From: Lenzites betulinus
Taxonomy: Eukaryota > Basidiomycota > Agaricomycetes > Polyporales > Polyporaceae
Assembly: GCA_022264855.1 (NCBI GenBank)
Contig: JABYQU010000032.1
Coordinates: 248,001-312,000 of the forward strand
Direction of reading: 5' to 3'
Length of the DNA stretch: 64,000 nucleotides
In this document: one piece after another, positions 1 through 11,735 of the stretch
Numbering within the stretch: the stretch's first letter is position 1
How the letters are laid out: each line of letters opens with the position of its first letter
Notes under the pieces: model-generated
What the model saw: only the letters and a program-made list of their open reading frames with translations
Told to the model about the DNA's origin: nothing
The model's database searches: none
Made by a program: the position numbers and the translations under genes

Positions 1-4
1 GCTG

Positions 5-597
5 TCATCTGCAGAGGAGCTTAATGCGACCGACTTTGAAGAGCCGCAGAGTCTTCGTGCTTTCTCCCTCGTCGAGGGTGAAACGATGGTAGATACCCGC
101 TGGGAGGATAATCATGTCGCCCGCCTCGAGGTGGCACCGCACCCACGCGTCCGTCGTATGCTCTGGCGAGAAGATCGTGCATCAGCGTACCGTGTCTGAG
201 GCAGGCGGATAGATGTGCGCACCTCTCACATCGAAGAATCCACTGCCCTCGAGCAGGTACCTGATCTCCTCGTCTTCGTGGATGTGCCTGTAAACATGCC
301 ATTTAACCTCGTAGTTCCGCCAGCCCCTTACGTTACCCACTCTTTGAAGAACATGGCCATCTTGGCGTCGAACGCCTCGCCCAACGATGCCCTGTTCGCG
401 GTAACCACATCGCGCGAGCTGTACTTGCGCTCGTCCGCGATCGCATTGACCTGGCTCTCCCATCCGCCCGGCCCGTCCACAGGGATCCGCCAATAGAGCA
501 CTCCGAGCGCTGCGAGAGTCTCGAAGGAGACGGGGCGGCCGGAGTCGTGTGGGAGACGCTGGTCCCCGGGGAGGTCATCGAGGTAGTATGCTCTCAT
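5..597 (-). CDS. ADI1: Acireductone dioxygenase (methionine salvage), 3' end probably incomplete
   Basis: Cupin-fold metal enzyme that oxidises acireductone to the methionine precursor ketoacid plus formate in the methionine salvage pathway; cytosolic or nuclear in the family. Three exons can be joined: 597-341, 287-223 and from 162 leftward. The first junction recreates FFKE followed by HIHEDEEIRY, and the second gives FDVRE followed by HTTDAWVRC. The HxHxxxxE metal motif (HIHEDEE) and the later metal-binding histidine in AGIYHRF are both present. The start is the ATG at 595-597; an extension upstream has no ATG. Read straight on, the frame stops at 5-7 after LFKVGRIKLLCR. Family members continue with a motif like EPxWTPYNR, so a final exon beyond the left edge, reached by a splice after LFK, is likely. 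Identity is firm; the C-terminus is not. Confidence 0.9.
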
Positions 598-609
598 TGT
601 TTCTGTCAA

Positions 610-2300
610 ATGGTGGTATGGTGCAAGTTGTGGAGGTCTCTAAGGGCTCAGCTTGAGTGAGTTACTAATAGTTGTGTGGTGCCGCTGCCGGCACGAGCTC
701 GGAGGATATCACGCGGCCAATGATAAGTGCGTGATGATGATGAGCGACTGCCAAGCTTTGTATGGGAATACGCTAGAGCAGCCTTCGCAATGTCAGAGCA
801 TCGACGTAGTTAGATAGCGCGAAGTACAGTGAAACTGAGGAGGACTGAGGCCTGAGGCCTGCCAAGGCCTGAGGAGGAGGAGGAACTTCAGGTACTTTCG
901 AGCCGGCTTTCGGTTTGTCGTACTGGGTTAGGGTTCGCTTACTAATCCTCGGGCGCCGCTGCTAGCGCTTACCCCGTTTCCCAGACCGCCCCGACCACGC
1001 TCTCACTCAGTTTGTTCTGCCTATCATCGATTCGTTCTTGACAAAAGCTTCTGGCTCAAGGAACGGAAAGGCTCTGTATCTGTGTGCTTGTATCTCGTTT
1101 TCCGCCATAATGGCTTTGCCCGGGGACTCCACTCGTACGCTTCTAGTCCGGTCGCAACGTTACCATACCCTTGCGAACAAGCTTTGGGGACCGCGAGCCG
1201 CTTCAAGCATGCTACTGGGACTGAATGCCGCCAAATAAATGGCATGTACCACTCTGACACGTCTGCAAATTGCGAACGACTCCGTCGGAGAGACCTCATG
1301 CGGTCCAAAGCATTTCATTGCTGGGGAGGTCGCGTACAGGTATACTTGGCGATTACTCAAGTTGTAGTTGCACCAGCTTGGGCTGTATTTGAGGTAAGAC
1401 ATCGCCGAATGAATCACTTGGGCGTGTCTGCCGACCGCCTTATACGTCTTGTGCGTCGTGCCTTGACAAAGAGACTTCGCTGTGATCGCTCTCTGGCGAC
1501 TCCCGCAGCACCAATATAATGGCTCCCGAAAATCGGCACTGACCTATGTGCAGGACGAGTGCCTCGTGTGTCTCTTGGACGGAGGCCATGGTCCTCGCCG
1601 CCGGCGTATAAATCCCACAATCGCATATTCGCAGCTCACGCACTTGACTTCGGATCTACAATAACATCAGCTTCCTGAGATTGCTCATCCTTATGCACTG
1701 CAATCCCATCGTACGTGTGATCATGCCTAGAGCTTCTACGACGCTTTTGTATGCTGATGTTCCCCGAGCACAGGACGGCACGAGTCGTGACAGATGTTCC
1801 TCACGGCTCGACGTCGGCCGATCCGCTATCAGTAACATGAATTCAGAACCCCTACCGCCACCTCTCGTGAACTCCGCAGACGACGTACCTCGATGCATGC
1901 AGTACAGTGTGGTATACATCGATCATCAGACTGGGATTGCCGCGCCGCTGGTGTGCCCCCTTTTCGCCGAGTGCATCGTATGCAGGACTTCATTATGGGC
2001 GGCTTCCTGCCAGCGCCCCTTCGCCTGATTGGTAGTCTCCGAAGACCGCGGGCGCGTCCGTCATGCTCGTCCGTGCTTCCCTGTCGAGTCGGGCACGGTC
2101 ATCGCCTTTCGTTCTAGTCAACTGGCGCACGGCTGCCCTGGCCACACGTACACGTACGCGTATATGCCTTCTTTGCCAGGACCGTGCACACGGGCTGCAC
2201 CCGCTGCTATATATCTGCGCTGCGACGGCTTCACCCCCGCTTGTGCGTGTCAAGACACATAAGCCCGCTTTGCGTCCTATACGACTGGCTAGGGGGAGAA
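610..2300. other. Intergenic region, no supported gene
   Basis: I see no recognisable protein family or splice-joined coding series in this 1.7 kb between the acireductone dioxygenase promoter side and the first DUF6533 gene. The open frames present are short and lack family resemblance. A small imperfect repeat of ctgaggcctg-type units lies at about 835-891. Confidence 0.6.
835..891 (+). repeat. Short low-complexity repeat
   Basis: Imperfect tandem copies of ctgaggcctg and gagga units. Probably slippage; no coding content. Confidence 0.5.
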
Positions 2301-4138
2301 ATGGCGTCCAGTCAATCTGTCGCTGCGGCAGAGATGATCATTGCGAATCATGCGTTCTTGTATGTCCTCCCTTCCGTGAGGAAACCTTTCTCATAGACTT
2401 TAACCTCCTCTATGTATAGCTTCATCGAGGACTCCGCCCTCTTTGCAGAAGCCAGTGCGTACAATACACGGCGTGACTGGTATCACTATTGACACCCTCC
2501 GCGATGTAGCCTTGATTTTCCACGAGTACCTCATCACAATTGACAGCGAGGTGCGGCTCATTTGGCGGCGCAAAATCACTGGGGCGACCGTGCTCTTCTT
2601 CCTCAACCGCTACATAATGGTGTTCCGTAATGCCATCACAATCGCATCATACCCGTCCATAGGCAATACAGTACGTCAACTCTCGAGGGCCCCTATGTCG
2701 CGCTTTCCAATTTACAATGCTATGTCTTTCTACAGGCGTGAGTTCTGTCATTGTAACACAGCCTTGACAGCGCGCAAGTACTTTGAACATGACATTCACA
2801 CCACCGACAGATGTGTCGCGCTCGGTTGGCTAGACCTTATCTTCAGTCTCCTGCCCTACTTCATTTGGAACGGTAAGTATTAACCCAACATTCACCCCCG
2901 CACGAATGCCAACAAGTTCTCTCTCGTCGCCCCGGCACATGCAGCATTTTCGACGTTGCGCGTCTACGCGCTTTCAGGGCGAGATTGGCGCATCGCGGCC
3001 GTCGTGTGCTTCATCATGTTGGGGCCGATCATTGCGAATGTGGTACGTGACATTCAGCTTGTAACCTCGCCGGGCAGTTGACGTTTGTCCAGTATGACTT
3101 GCCTCAGGAAAAGCCTGTCAATCTGCCACCGCCCTATAATTGCGAGGTTGCTAACTCAGTCGCTACGGCGACTGACACAAAGTAGGCCTACCATAGCCCA
3201 TATACTTACTCACGTCTGACTCAAGGTGTTAAACGCATTTTCACAGGCGTAAGTACCCTTCTAGCGTATATAACGTAGGTGAGGTATGGCTTATGCGCTC
3301 ATGCACAGTCGTTATCGCCTCTCGGGTCTCCCTCATCGTCGGCGACGCGATCGTTCTCGCTGTGACGTGGTGGAAGACTTATCGAATAAAGAAGGCAGCG
3401 GATGCAGCGCAGATGCGAACGTCGATCGTAGACTTGATCCTGCGCGACGGTTCGTCCTTCTGCACTCGATTTCAAAAGAAGTCACTGATGGTCTGCGTTA
3501 GGAACAATCTACTTCGCGTGCGTATAATTACTTTACACCCTCTGGTGTAGACAGATAATGTCTGACCCGTGACTGTTGGCTCTTAGAACCATGCTTCTTC
3601 TCAATGTCCTCCACATCGTCATAAATTTTGTCGAGGTCCGTGTTTATTCTTTGAGATATCTTCCTGCCTGTAGATCAACACCTGACGCGGATCTATAGAC
3701 CGTCTCCTTCATGGGTGACATCGCGAACACGTGAGTCTCCCTATCCTATGTGCATACTCAGTCAGCCCGACACTTCATGCTTCCGCTCATTCTTCCAATA
3801 GCCTCACTTCAATCCTAATCTCTCGATTCATCATGAACCTGCGCGATATCGACGGGAAGGACACCGGCCAAAATTCTGCGTGGACGGGCGCGGCGAGCGA
3901 GATCGGGACATGGCGCGCTGTACCAGGCCAAGGCGGCCACCAACAGTCATCCGATGCGCGTGGTACGATCATGTTCGCAAGCCATGTCGCAGAATCCATG
4001 GGTGGCGACCTCGTCCACTCCATGCGCATCTCGACCGACTCCGACTCGCAGTTCTCCTGCGACACACCGGACGGCGGGCAGACGGGATCCGCGATCGAAG
4101 AAAAGGTAATGGCTGAGGATACCTCTGTCACGGTTTAG
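2301..4138 (+). CDS. DUF6533 family multi-pass membrane protein, copy 1
   Basis: Serpentine membrane protein of a fungal family of unknown function. The start ATG at 2301 begins MASSQSVAAAEMIIANHAFL. The DUF6533 core follows: an FHEYLITIDSEVRLIWRRK segment, an LFFLNRYIMVF helix, a GWLDLIFSLLPYF helix, and FSTLRVYALSGRDWRI. A helix around SRVSLIVGDAIVLAVTWW comes next, then a helix containing LLLNVLHIVINFVE, and a last exon with LISRFIMNLRDID and a polar acidic tail to 4138. About nine introns are needed. Two of them flank predicted 2-nt exons at 2736-2737 (GC) and 3247-3248 (GC); without these the downstream family frame is lost. The second restores Lys-Leu-Val at the junction. The gene is a direct tandem paralogue of the one at 5058-6909. 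Function is unknown; a receptor-like role is speculation from topology. Confidence 0.85.
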
Positions 4139-5057
4139 GGCACGGGCAGGCGTCGCCATCCAGCAGCTTAGATCCCGCAGGGCGTGTATCGGCCATATAA
4201 TAGTAAACTCGATGGTATTGTGCAAGAATTGCTATGCATGGTGATCGAGTGCAGCTTTGGTCAGAACACGACATGGTGCGTCTGGTCCGCTTTATGACCT
4301 CTAAGTTCTCGTTCATTGTTCCCAGTCACAGTAAGTCCTTGCCATCTGCCAGCGCAGACAGGAGCCACTCTGTGGAAGCTGATCTCAGACGTCAAATGCA
4401 GTCCTGCTTCTAGTTGAGTTCTCTATCTGGTTCTCTAGATGATAATGGGTCAGCAACTGGGTAGTTCAAACTGAACGATGGTAGATTTTGGAAACGTGTG
4501 ATGCTATAGCAAACAACATCAAGTATTCTCTTGTCCTCGGATATAGCGGCGGCGAAGCTGCCTAAGTTTCCCGTTGTGCCTGTTGAATCTTTGCATCGCA
4601 TCGTCCCCAGGGGCCGTAGGCTTCTCGACTGGCTGATCATACACGGGCTGGTCCCACATCAGTTCATTATAGCTGTGTATCTGTTACCGGCTCCCACGTC
4701 GAAACAAGATTATCACCTAGGCGGAAATCCTCCAAACCTTTGCACAACGGATTGTCCACTGTCCTCGGCTTCTTGTTCCCGCACAATGATGCTTCCCCAG
4801 GCCTTCCTCCGTCGATCTCGGTGACGACCGTAATGCCCCCTGGCGTTCGTATCTCTTCGTGAGTCATTCAGTGCCCCCCTGGTTTGCACGATCTCCGTCC
4901 CTAATATTCGATTTGGACTCATTGGGATGACATAGGTCTGCGGCATTGTCCTTGCACTCGAGCTATATGAAGTTGAGCTGTGAATTCCGCTTACGTCGTG
5001 GGTCCTCCATCGTACCTAGGTGCTGCTCCGGGTCCGCTGTAATCCTCCTTCGGTTCA
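4139..5057. other. Intergenic region between the two DUF6533 genes
   Basis: About 0.9 kb without a supported gene. It contains the 3' flank of copy 1 and the promoter side of copy 2. No transposon ends or RNA genes were recognised. Confidence 0.6.
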
Positions 5058-6909
5058 ATGTCAGCTTCAACTACGTCGATTACCAAGGCAGAGGAGCTCA
5101 TTGCCAATAACGCGTTCTTGTGAGCGAAAGTTTCTTAGCATGGCATCGTTGGCTGATACTTATTCCGTCTATGTAGCTTCATCGAATCATGTGCGAATTA
5201 TGCAGAAGGAGGTATGCCTATGGCGACATAGCCCCGCCGTTGCTGCCACAAGCGACTCCTGGTGTTCATCACCCGTCCCCAGCGGTGATATTCCACGAAT
5301 ACGCCCTCACGTTCGAGAGCGAGGTCCGGCTCATCTGGAGACGCAAGATCACGGGCGCAAGCATCATATTCTTTCTCAATCGGTATATCATGCTCTTCCA
5401 AAACGCGATTACCATCGCGTCCTACTGGCCCTGGTCGAACCCTGTACGCATCGATCGTCTTTCCCGCGCTGTCCGCCCCGGAGCACTGTGAACTGATCAG
5501 TAGGATGTTTTTGCATACAGGGGTAAGTAAAGCGACAGAATTACTTCGAACGACTCAACGGCGCTCACCCTGTCGCAAGATGCCTCGTCATGGGCTGGAT
5601 AGACCTTATCCTGAACGTGCTGCCTTACCTGGTGTGGAATGGTGCGTTCCGTGGCCGAGACTTCCTTCCTGTTCACAATGGTGCTTACCCCCGCATGCGC
5701 CCCAATGTAGCTTTCTCAACGCTTCGGGTCTACGCCCTCAGTGGACGGGACTGGCGCATCGCCGCACTCGTTGCGTTCATTATGCTCAGCCCGTTCGTTT
5801 CGAACGTGGTACGTTCTCCATTCGCACTGCAAAAACACTTCAAACTCGGCATCTGACCTCGCAGCTTGCAGTATAACCTTCCGGCACAAAAGCCGGACAA
5901 CATGCCGCAGCCGTATGGTTGCTCTGTCGACAACGCCCTGACGGTTGCTGTGCACTCAAAGTGAGAGTTAGGTGTTTCCAGCGTAACTCACACACCAGAT
6001 GCTTAGGCTTGCCACCCTTGCGCTCTAACATAGATGTATGTCCTCTCTTACCACGTATTCTATGATGACTACCAGGTTGACTCTGATCCGTTGTACAGTG
6101 GTACTCGGTTCTCGGGTCCCACTCATCGTCGGCGACTCCATCGTGCTCGCAGTAACGTGGTGGAAGACGTACAAAATCAAGAAGGAGGCTGAGTTGGCAC
6201 ACGTTCAAACGTCACTAGTCGATCTCCTCTTGCGCGATGGTGTGTTCAGTCGGGTCATCCGGTTATGAAAGCATACTAATACATCCACCGGTACGGACGG
6301 CACACGTTATTCAACTTGGGTATAGGGACGCTGTACTTCGGGTACGCACCGGTAGTACTGCCAGTGACCGTCCGAGCTCACCGCGATGTTGTTAGAACCA
6401 TGTTGCTCATGAATCTCCTCCATATCCTTATCAACTTCATCGTGGTATGTCCCCTACATACCAACGTGACTCGCATCTCGTGTCTGAAGACTCTCATTCA
6501 CAGAGGGTATCGTTCTTGGGAGACATAGCCGACGTGTACGCACCCTCTCTTTTGGCAGGACAATGCACGCTTCATACTCACATGCCGCGCCCCGCGCTGC
6601 CCTAGCATGACCTCCGTCCTGGTCTCCCGCTTCATCATGAACCTCCGCGACGCCGACACCGCGGAAATCAATGCCGGCGCAGTTGGGACGTGGCGCGCGA
6701 ACACAGCGGCAACGTCGGGGGGACAGGGCGGCACCCTTGTCTTCGCACACAACTTCGTCGATTCCTTGGGCGCACCACTGGAGTACGAGCGAGAAGAAAC
6801 CCCTAACGCCGAGTCCAGTGCTGCATGCAGCGACGTGGCAACCGAGGATGACTCCGGACGAGGCATCGTTGCGCGGGAGAAGTTATCTGTGGGGGATGTC
6901 GCAGTGTAG
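5058..6909 (+). CDS. DUF6533 family multi-pass membrane protein, copy 2
   Basis: Tandem paralogue of the gene at 2301-4138, same strand, with colinear exons. It starts MSASTTSITKAEELIANNAF at 5058. The core shows FHEYALTFESEVRLIWRRK, a FFLNRYIMLF helix, MGWIDLILNVLPYLVW, FSTLRVYALSGRDWRIAALV, SRVPLIVGDSIVLAVTWWK and LLMNLLHILINFIV. The last exon has LVSRFIMNLRDADTAEINAG, then a hydrophilic tail ending at 6909. Predicted 2-nt exons lie at 5521-5522 (GG) and 6034-6035 (AT), at exactly the positions seen in copy 1. The flanking introns measure 77, 57, 73 and 63 nt. The shared gene structure shows the duplication happened after these introns existed. Function is unknown; a plasma or internal membrane location is inferred from the hydrophobic segments. 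Confidence 0.85.
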
Positions 6910-7762
6910 CCGGATGAACGGAGGTTGTTGTTGCGCAGAGTACCGAAAATACTTGAGAACTGTGTAGCGTTCATTCTCACATATGTCCAAGATTGGGACC
7001 CCAACGATTAGCCTTTCAGCGTATACCTCCTATACATCTGAGTCGCCGCGGGCTTGTCATTTATGCCACTGACTCGGTCTGAGCCGGGCGTACCTGCATT
7101 ATGACTGATGCGCACAAACACCGCAGCGGGTGGCAGGTAGAGGTGTCGGACAGTAGACATGCGTACGCCGCAGTGGTGGGATCGTCCACGTCCGAAACTG
7201 TATTCAAACGTTAACTTGTAGCATACACGCACGTTGGTGGTCAAAGCTGACAACCATCCAGGGCATGCGGGCAAACCGATAGCTTACACCACGTCTTCTT
7301 ACCATGCTGACCGACGCACCTGCATAAGTGAATGCCATTCCCTTGTGCTGCCGGCCTCTCTTCCACCCTCCTTATGAAACACCACCACAAATGTGCGGGC
7401 GTAAGACGGCCTGTATATCACTCTCGCGCCGCTGCCGCAGACGGTGGATGGGCCGCAGCCATAGATCGCAGCTCCGCTGAAGTGGTGCCTGTAACTCGTA
7501 TAAAATCGATGGACAGTCGGATGGGGATAAGCCAGAGCATGCGCCGCAGGCCGCGGGCCAGCGTGCGGCAGTTTGATCTTTCCTCGAGAAGTGCCAGAGT
7601 ACAGGAGCGGCGGCAAAAGTAGACCCAGTTTGTGATGTTCTAGTGGTCGCCCCAGAGGATATCAGAATAGCCACCACGAGGGTAGAGGAGCAACGGTCAA
7701 GCAGTGGCGAACTTCCAGAAACGATCGGAGGCTTAAAGATCAGAAAGCGGTGCATAACAGGA

Positions 7763-7798
7763 TGGGTAATAGGGATACGAACAGTTACCTATTACCCA
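7763..7798. repeat. Perfect 11-bp inverted repeat (possible hairpin)
   Basis: TGGGTAATAGG at 7763-7773 is exactly complementary to CCTATTACCCA at 7788-7798, separated by 14 nt. It lies in intergenic DNA. It could be a chance hairpin, a protein-binding palindrome or a mobile element remnant. Confidence 0.6.
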
Positions 7799-8325
7799 CC
7801 ACGCGCGCGGAGCTTGGTAGAGAGATTCAAGGAGCGGACTGAGCGTTGATATTTGAGTTCTGCACAATTTTAGATAGGCCCGAGCCGTGGTCAGAGATTG
7901 CGGCCCAAAACGCGGCTGGAAGATCAGGGACGGCAGTGCCCCGCTAGACAGGTAGGACGTTTTAGAGATGGTCAAGAACCATGAGCGCTGCTGCGTTGAG
8001 CGGTTTGACTCGTCAAACTCCAAGGTAATCGACGGCACGACATCACTTGGTGGTGAGGAATATCTGCGCGTTGTCAGTGAACAGTGCTGCACAGCTGTGC
8101 CTGACATCCTTCTCCTGGAACGGATCGGTGTACAAGGCTAGCGCATCCAGTGCCGTCCAAGCGCGGTAAGGAGAAATGCGATGATCTTCGGGCGTTGGAA
8201 GCTGCGGCGTAAGTAGGTCGATCCACCGTCCCGTTGCATCCGTCTGAGTACAAACAAGCTGCGGTGAACGGGTCCTATTCAGCGCCGAGGTCCCCAATAT
8301 ATTGGGTATCAGAGTGCCAATAAAT

Positions 8326-8373
8326 CAATTCTTACGACAATGCGCTCACCAATCCTTACGACAATACGCCCAC
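8326..8373 (+). repeat. Two tandem 24-bp repeat units
   Basis: The units at 8326-8349 and 8350-8373 both follow the pattern CAATyCTTACGACAATrCGCyCAC and differ at three positions. Only two copies are seen, so this is a local slippage duplication. Confidence 0.7.
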
Positions 8374-9275
8374 CACTCCCACCGGCAATTACGACCGCCG
8401 TCCGACATGGTTTCGACGCATCAGCAGGCCTGTAGCTGCCGGCGCGAGTCAGTGGGGCGGTGAGCGTTGCAGTGCGATATCACCTTTCGCTACGAAGTCT
8501 ATCAATGTTGCCATTCAAAAGGCAGGTCCATCGCCCACTAAACCCCTACCGACGGTCGAACACGCTGTCAAAGTCAGTTGTATACTCGGATAGATCTGGG
8601 CGACCGATACGTCAGGCTTGCCGAGACAGGTGTGGCCCCTGGTCGGACAGCCCCAACAAGCATCCACAATGCTGCTCCAGTACTCGTCGTTCGATCGCAC
8701 TACTCACCTTGTGTTCTACACTGTTGAACATCCCGCAGTCATTCAACGCGGCAAGCCGTATACTGAGCCAATTCCGGGTGGCTGGACGGGATAGGCTGCG
8801 GTTTCGAGGGCTGACGTATCAATCACGCCGGAGCTGACATTCCGTTCTTGATGAGGTGCCGCGAGAGAAAACATCCGCAGGCCCGGGCGACCGAACGTGC
8901 GAGTGGCTCGGGCGAGATGATGGCAAGGAGGGAAAGAGCAGACGAGATCTGCGACATGTGCAACAGAACAGCGAGTGTCGCTAAGGCACAGCGGGCGCCT
9001 GGCCCCAGGCTATCTCGCGCTAAGCAAACGGTCAAGGCTGCTATAGGCTGCTTAGCGGCGCACTCAATTTGCACGCTTAAACGCACCTTGTTCTCCGACA
9101 AGTTCGGTTCTCCACCTGCGATATAAGGAGAGCGGCGTGGCCGCGGCAACGGGCGGCACCCCCTCCCATGCTGTCTTCCGTTCTCGTCGTCGCCCTCGTC
9201 GTCTCCCCCCGACGTGTCTAGCCCCCGTTCTCCCCGGCGACTGCGTGGCGACCGTACGGGTGCTGATACAGCGGC

Positions 9276-11735
9276 ATGGCGGACGGCCTCCCGCAAACTC
9301 CACAGTTGTCGCCAGGCGCGATCAAGCTCGACGATACCCTCGGTGCTGCGTTCATCGGCCACTTCGTCACGACTCTGTACGTCTCGCCCTGGTTTCTGGC
9401 TCTCCGTGGTGTTGTGTCTTACCTCGACGGGGGTGGTCAGGCTCTATGGGATCACGACTCTGCAAGCGTTCATGTACTACAAGCGGAATGGAAAGGACAG
9501 CTCGATTTTGAAACTCGCGGTCAGTACCTTCATTTTGCAGGTGCTTCGTATGTCCATGCGCTTGCCTCTGGATTTCTTCGTGCGTTGTCGGTTCGCGTTC
9601 TCGTGTCTTCCCCGCGGCAATTAAGAAGCGCAGCGGTCGAATCGAGATAGAAAGTAGACTGAAGACCCGCTCAAGATCCAGTTCGATTGAGCCCGATCGG
9701 GGTGCCACTAATAGGCGCCCCGTCTGATACTAGCGTGGATGTTAGTACGGTCGTGTTTCTACAAAATCCAGTTTCGTCGGCGAACATTCAAGGGCTCATC
9801 TATCTTCGAACACGTCCGGGTCTCGACAATAAGAGAGCGTAGAGCGTGACGATCATCCCCACTCACGGTGCCGAGGCTGTATGAACTGAGATGCTGACCT
9901 GTCGATTATGGGCACATTCAGGTACTTGTCATATGGTATGTTCTAGCACACCTATAGACACAGTGAATGTCAGAATAAGCGTCTCTCCAGGATCGTGGAC
10001 AGCCTTCATGCCGGCCTCATCACTGGGGCCATATACTGGTATTGTATCACCAATTTCACCAACCTGCTCGCGGTGCAGAAGCCCATCTGGTACGTCTGTA
10101 GCTACGTCTAGCCTCGGGACCTGTCTGACTCTGAAGCCCTGTAGGCCAATACCGGTGTGTTCTCTGCGTGACCTCTTCTTAGTCTAATGGCTTAACAATC
10201 ACCCTCGCAGACGATGATCATAGTCTCGGTCAGTAATATTTTTTTCATCCAGTGTTCACCTTCCAATGATCAACACTCTAGAACATCAGTAATTCGATAG
10301 TGCGCGGGTGAGTTCAGCAGCTTGAGGACGCTATTCGTGACATCCTTATCAAGGACCCCGGTCGTGCAGAATATTCGGCTATCGGCTGTGGAAGTGTATG
10401 TGCAGATACGACGGTATCTGTCAGAGTTCTATACTGAAACGTTCGCACCTAGTGAGCAATCATAACTGGGTTATGCCCGCCATCATTGTAAGTTTATATT
10501 CAGGCCCGGTTCCGATTATATGCTGACATGACACACAGGCGTTCTTCTCGGTCTTCATTGTCGGTATGTGCATGGTTCCTCGTTTGTCTCTCTTTTTCTA
10601 ATCGTGTATCGTCACCGGTATTCAGTGGATGCCACCTGTACGTCCTCACGGCCAGTGGTACTCCTGTCTTGCTCTGATCATTTCTTCACAGACTTCTCTG
10701 TCAAGTTGTAAGCAATCCTCGCGGTCCAGTTCTCTAGCGCGCCGTGGTTAACACCGCGCTCTCTTTCAGATACAGCATTCCTCTGTACAGTGATATCAGC
10801 GCTTTCTCTGTACGCCAGCGCCCCCTCCCCCTATAGCGACCAGCGCTGACGTGAATCAACTAAACCATCACACACAGTGGAGCCTGTATCTCGGCCTGTC
10901 AGTGGAGGCAACCGTAGACCTGATTGTGGCCATCACACAATGTCTTCTGCTCAAGGGATTCGAAACGGGGATACGCAGGTATGCAGAGATGTCTCGTTTT
11001 GTCGCGCGGTGCGCCGCTAGCTGCAGGCAGCTGATGTCTCCCACGTGCAGGACGGACATGGTGATCAGGGTGCTCATCACCTACACCATCAACACGGGGA
11101 TACTGACAAGGTACGCTCGCCATTCATCGTCTGGTATCATTTGATTTTGACCGAACGTCGCCCCCGCGCGATTCGCGCAGTCTCTGTGCTTTTGGAGCGC
11201 TTGTCGCGGTGAGTCCCCAACCTCATGCGGCTTAGTCTATGCTCATACCATACGCTAGTACGCGGCCGACCCGACGAAATTCATCTACTTCGCGTTCTAC
11301 TTCGCACTCAGCAAGCGTATGTCCCGCTCTCGCCTCCGCATCGCATCCACCCCTCTTCTCCCCTTCCCTACACGACTAATATCCTGCTTTCTCTTCTCTC
11401 AGTATACGTAAACTCGCTCCTCGCAACCCTCAACGCCCGCGGCTCGCTGCTCGGCGGACGACGATCGCGACCCCGACCCGCGCTGAGCAAAATATCGTTC
11501 CGGGCGCCCATAGTCTCCACGGATCCTAGCAGCTCGTACGATCCGGAGAGTGGGGTCGCGCGGGACAATATCGAGGTGCGTTCCCTTCCCTAGGGGCTGC
11601 ATGGCGCGAGTGGACATGCGGCTGACCAAGATGCTCTTACAGTTCACGACGGTCATCTCGGGCGACACGCCGTCCGGGCTGAACGACGACATCGTGGAGA
11701 GCATCAAGGACAAGCGGAACGAGTCGTTCCCCTAG
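9276..11735 (+). CDS. DUF6534 domain multi-pass membrane protein, copy 1
   Basis: Member of a fungal serpentine membrane family (DUF6534) of unknown function. The start is the ATG at 9276, and the first exon contains the family N-terminus with LDDTLGAAFIGHF. Exon 2 has LLYGITTLQAFMYYKRN. Later exons give VDSLHAGLITGAIYWYCI, SNHNWVMPAII, SLYLGLSVEATVDLIVAI, RTDMVIRVLITYTINTGILT, KFIYFAFYFALSK and the signature VNSLLATLNARGSLLGG. A disordered tail ends at 11735 after SGDTPSGLNDDIVESIKDKR. More than ten exons are needed. One junction between about 9540 and 9990 does not close in phase with simple GT-AG choices, so an exon may be missed or the gene may carry a one-base lesion there. Its closest relative in the window is the gene at 15500-17716. 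Confidence 0.82.

Larger units (their letters stand above)
6910..9275. other. Long intergenic region with small repeats
   Basis: 2.4 kb with no confident gene. Visible structure: an 11-bp perfect inverted repeat with a 14-nt loop (7763-7773 and 7788-7798), a 14-bp palindrome at 8293-8306, and two 24-bp tandem units (8326-8349 and 8350-8373). A minus-strand frame around 8043-8297 reads like protein but matches nothing I recognise. Confidence 0.55.

Noticed and set aside
8043..8297. Protein-looking minus-strand frame of 84 codons
   Set aside because: Composition is plausible, but there is no family I recognise and no joined exons or promoter. Not strong enough to call.
8823..9362. Longest minus-strand frame opposite the DUF6534 promoter and exon 1 (179 codons)
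   Set aside because: It overlaps the real first exon on the other strand, is rich in Arg/Ala from GC-rich DNA, and shows no domain.
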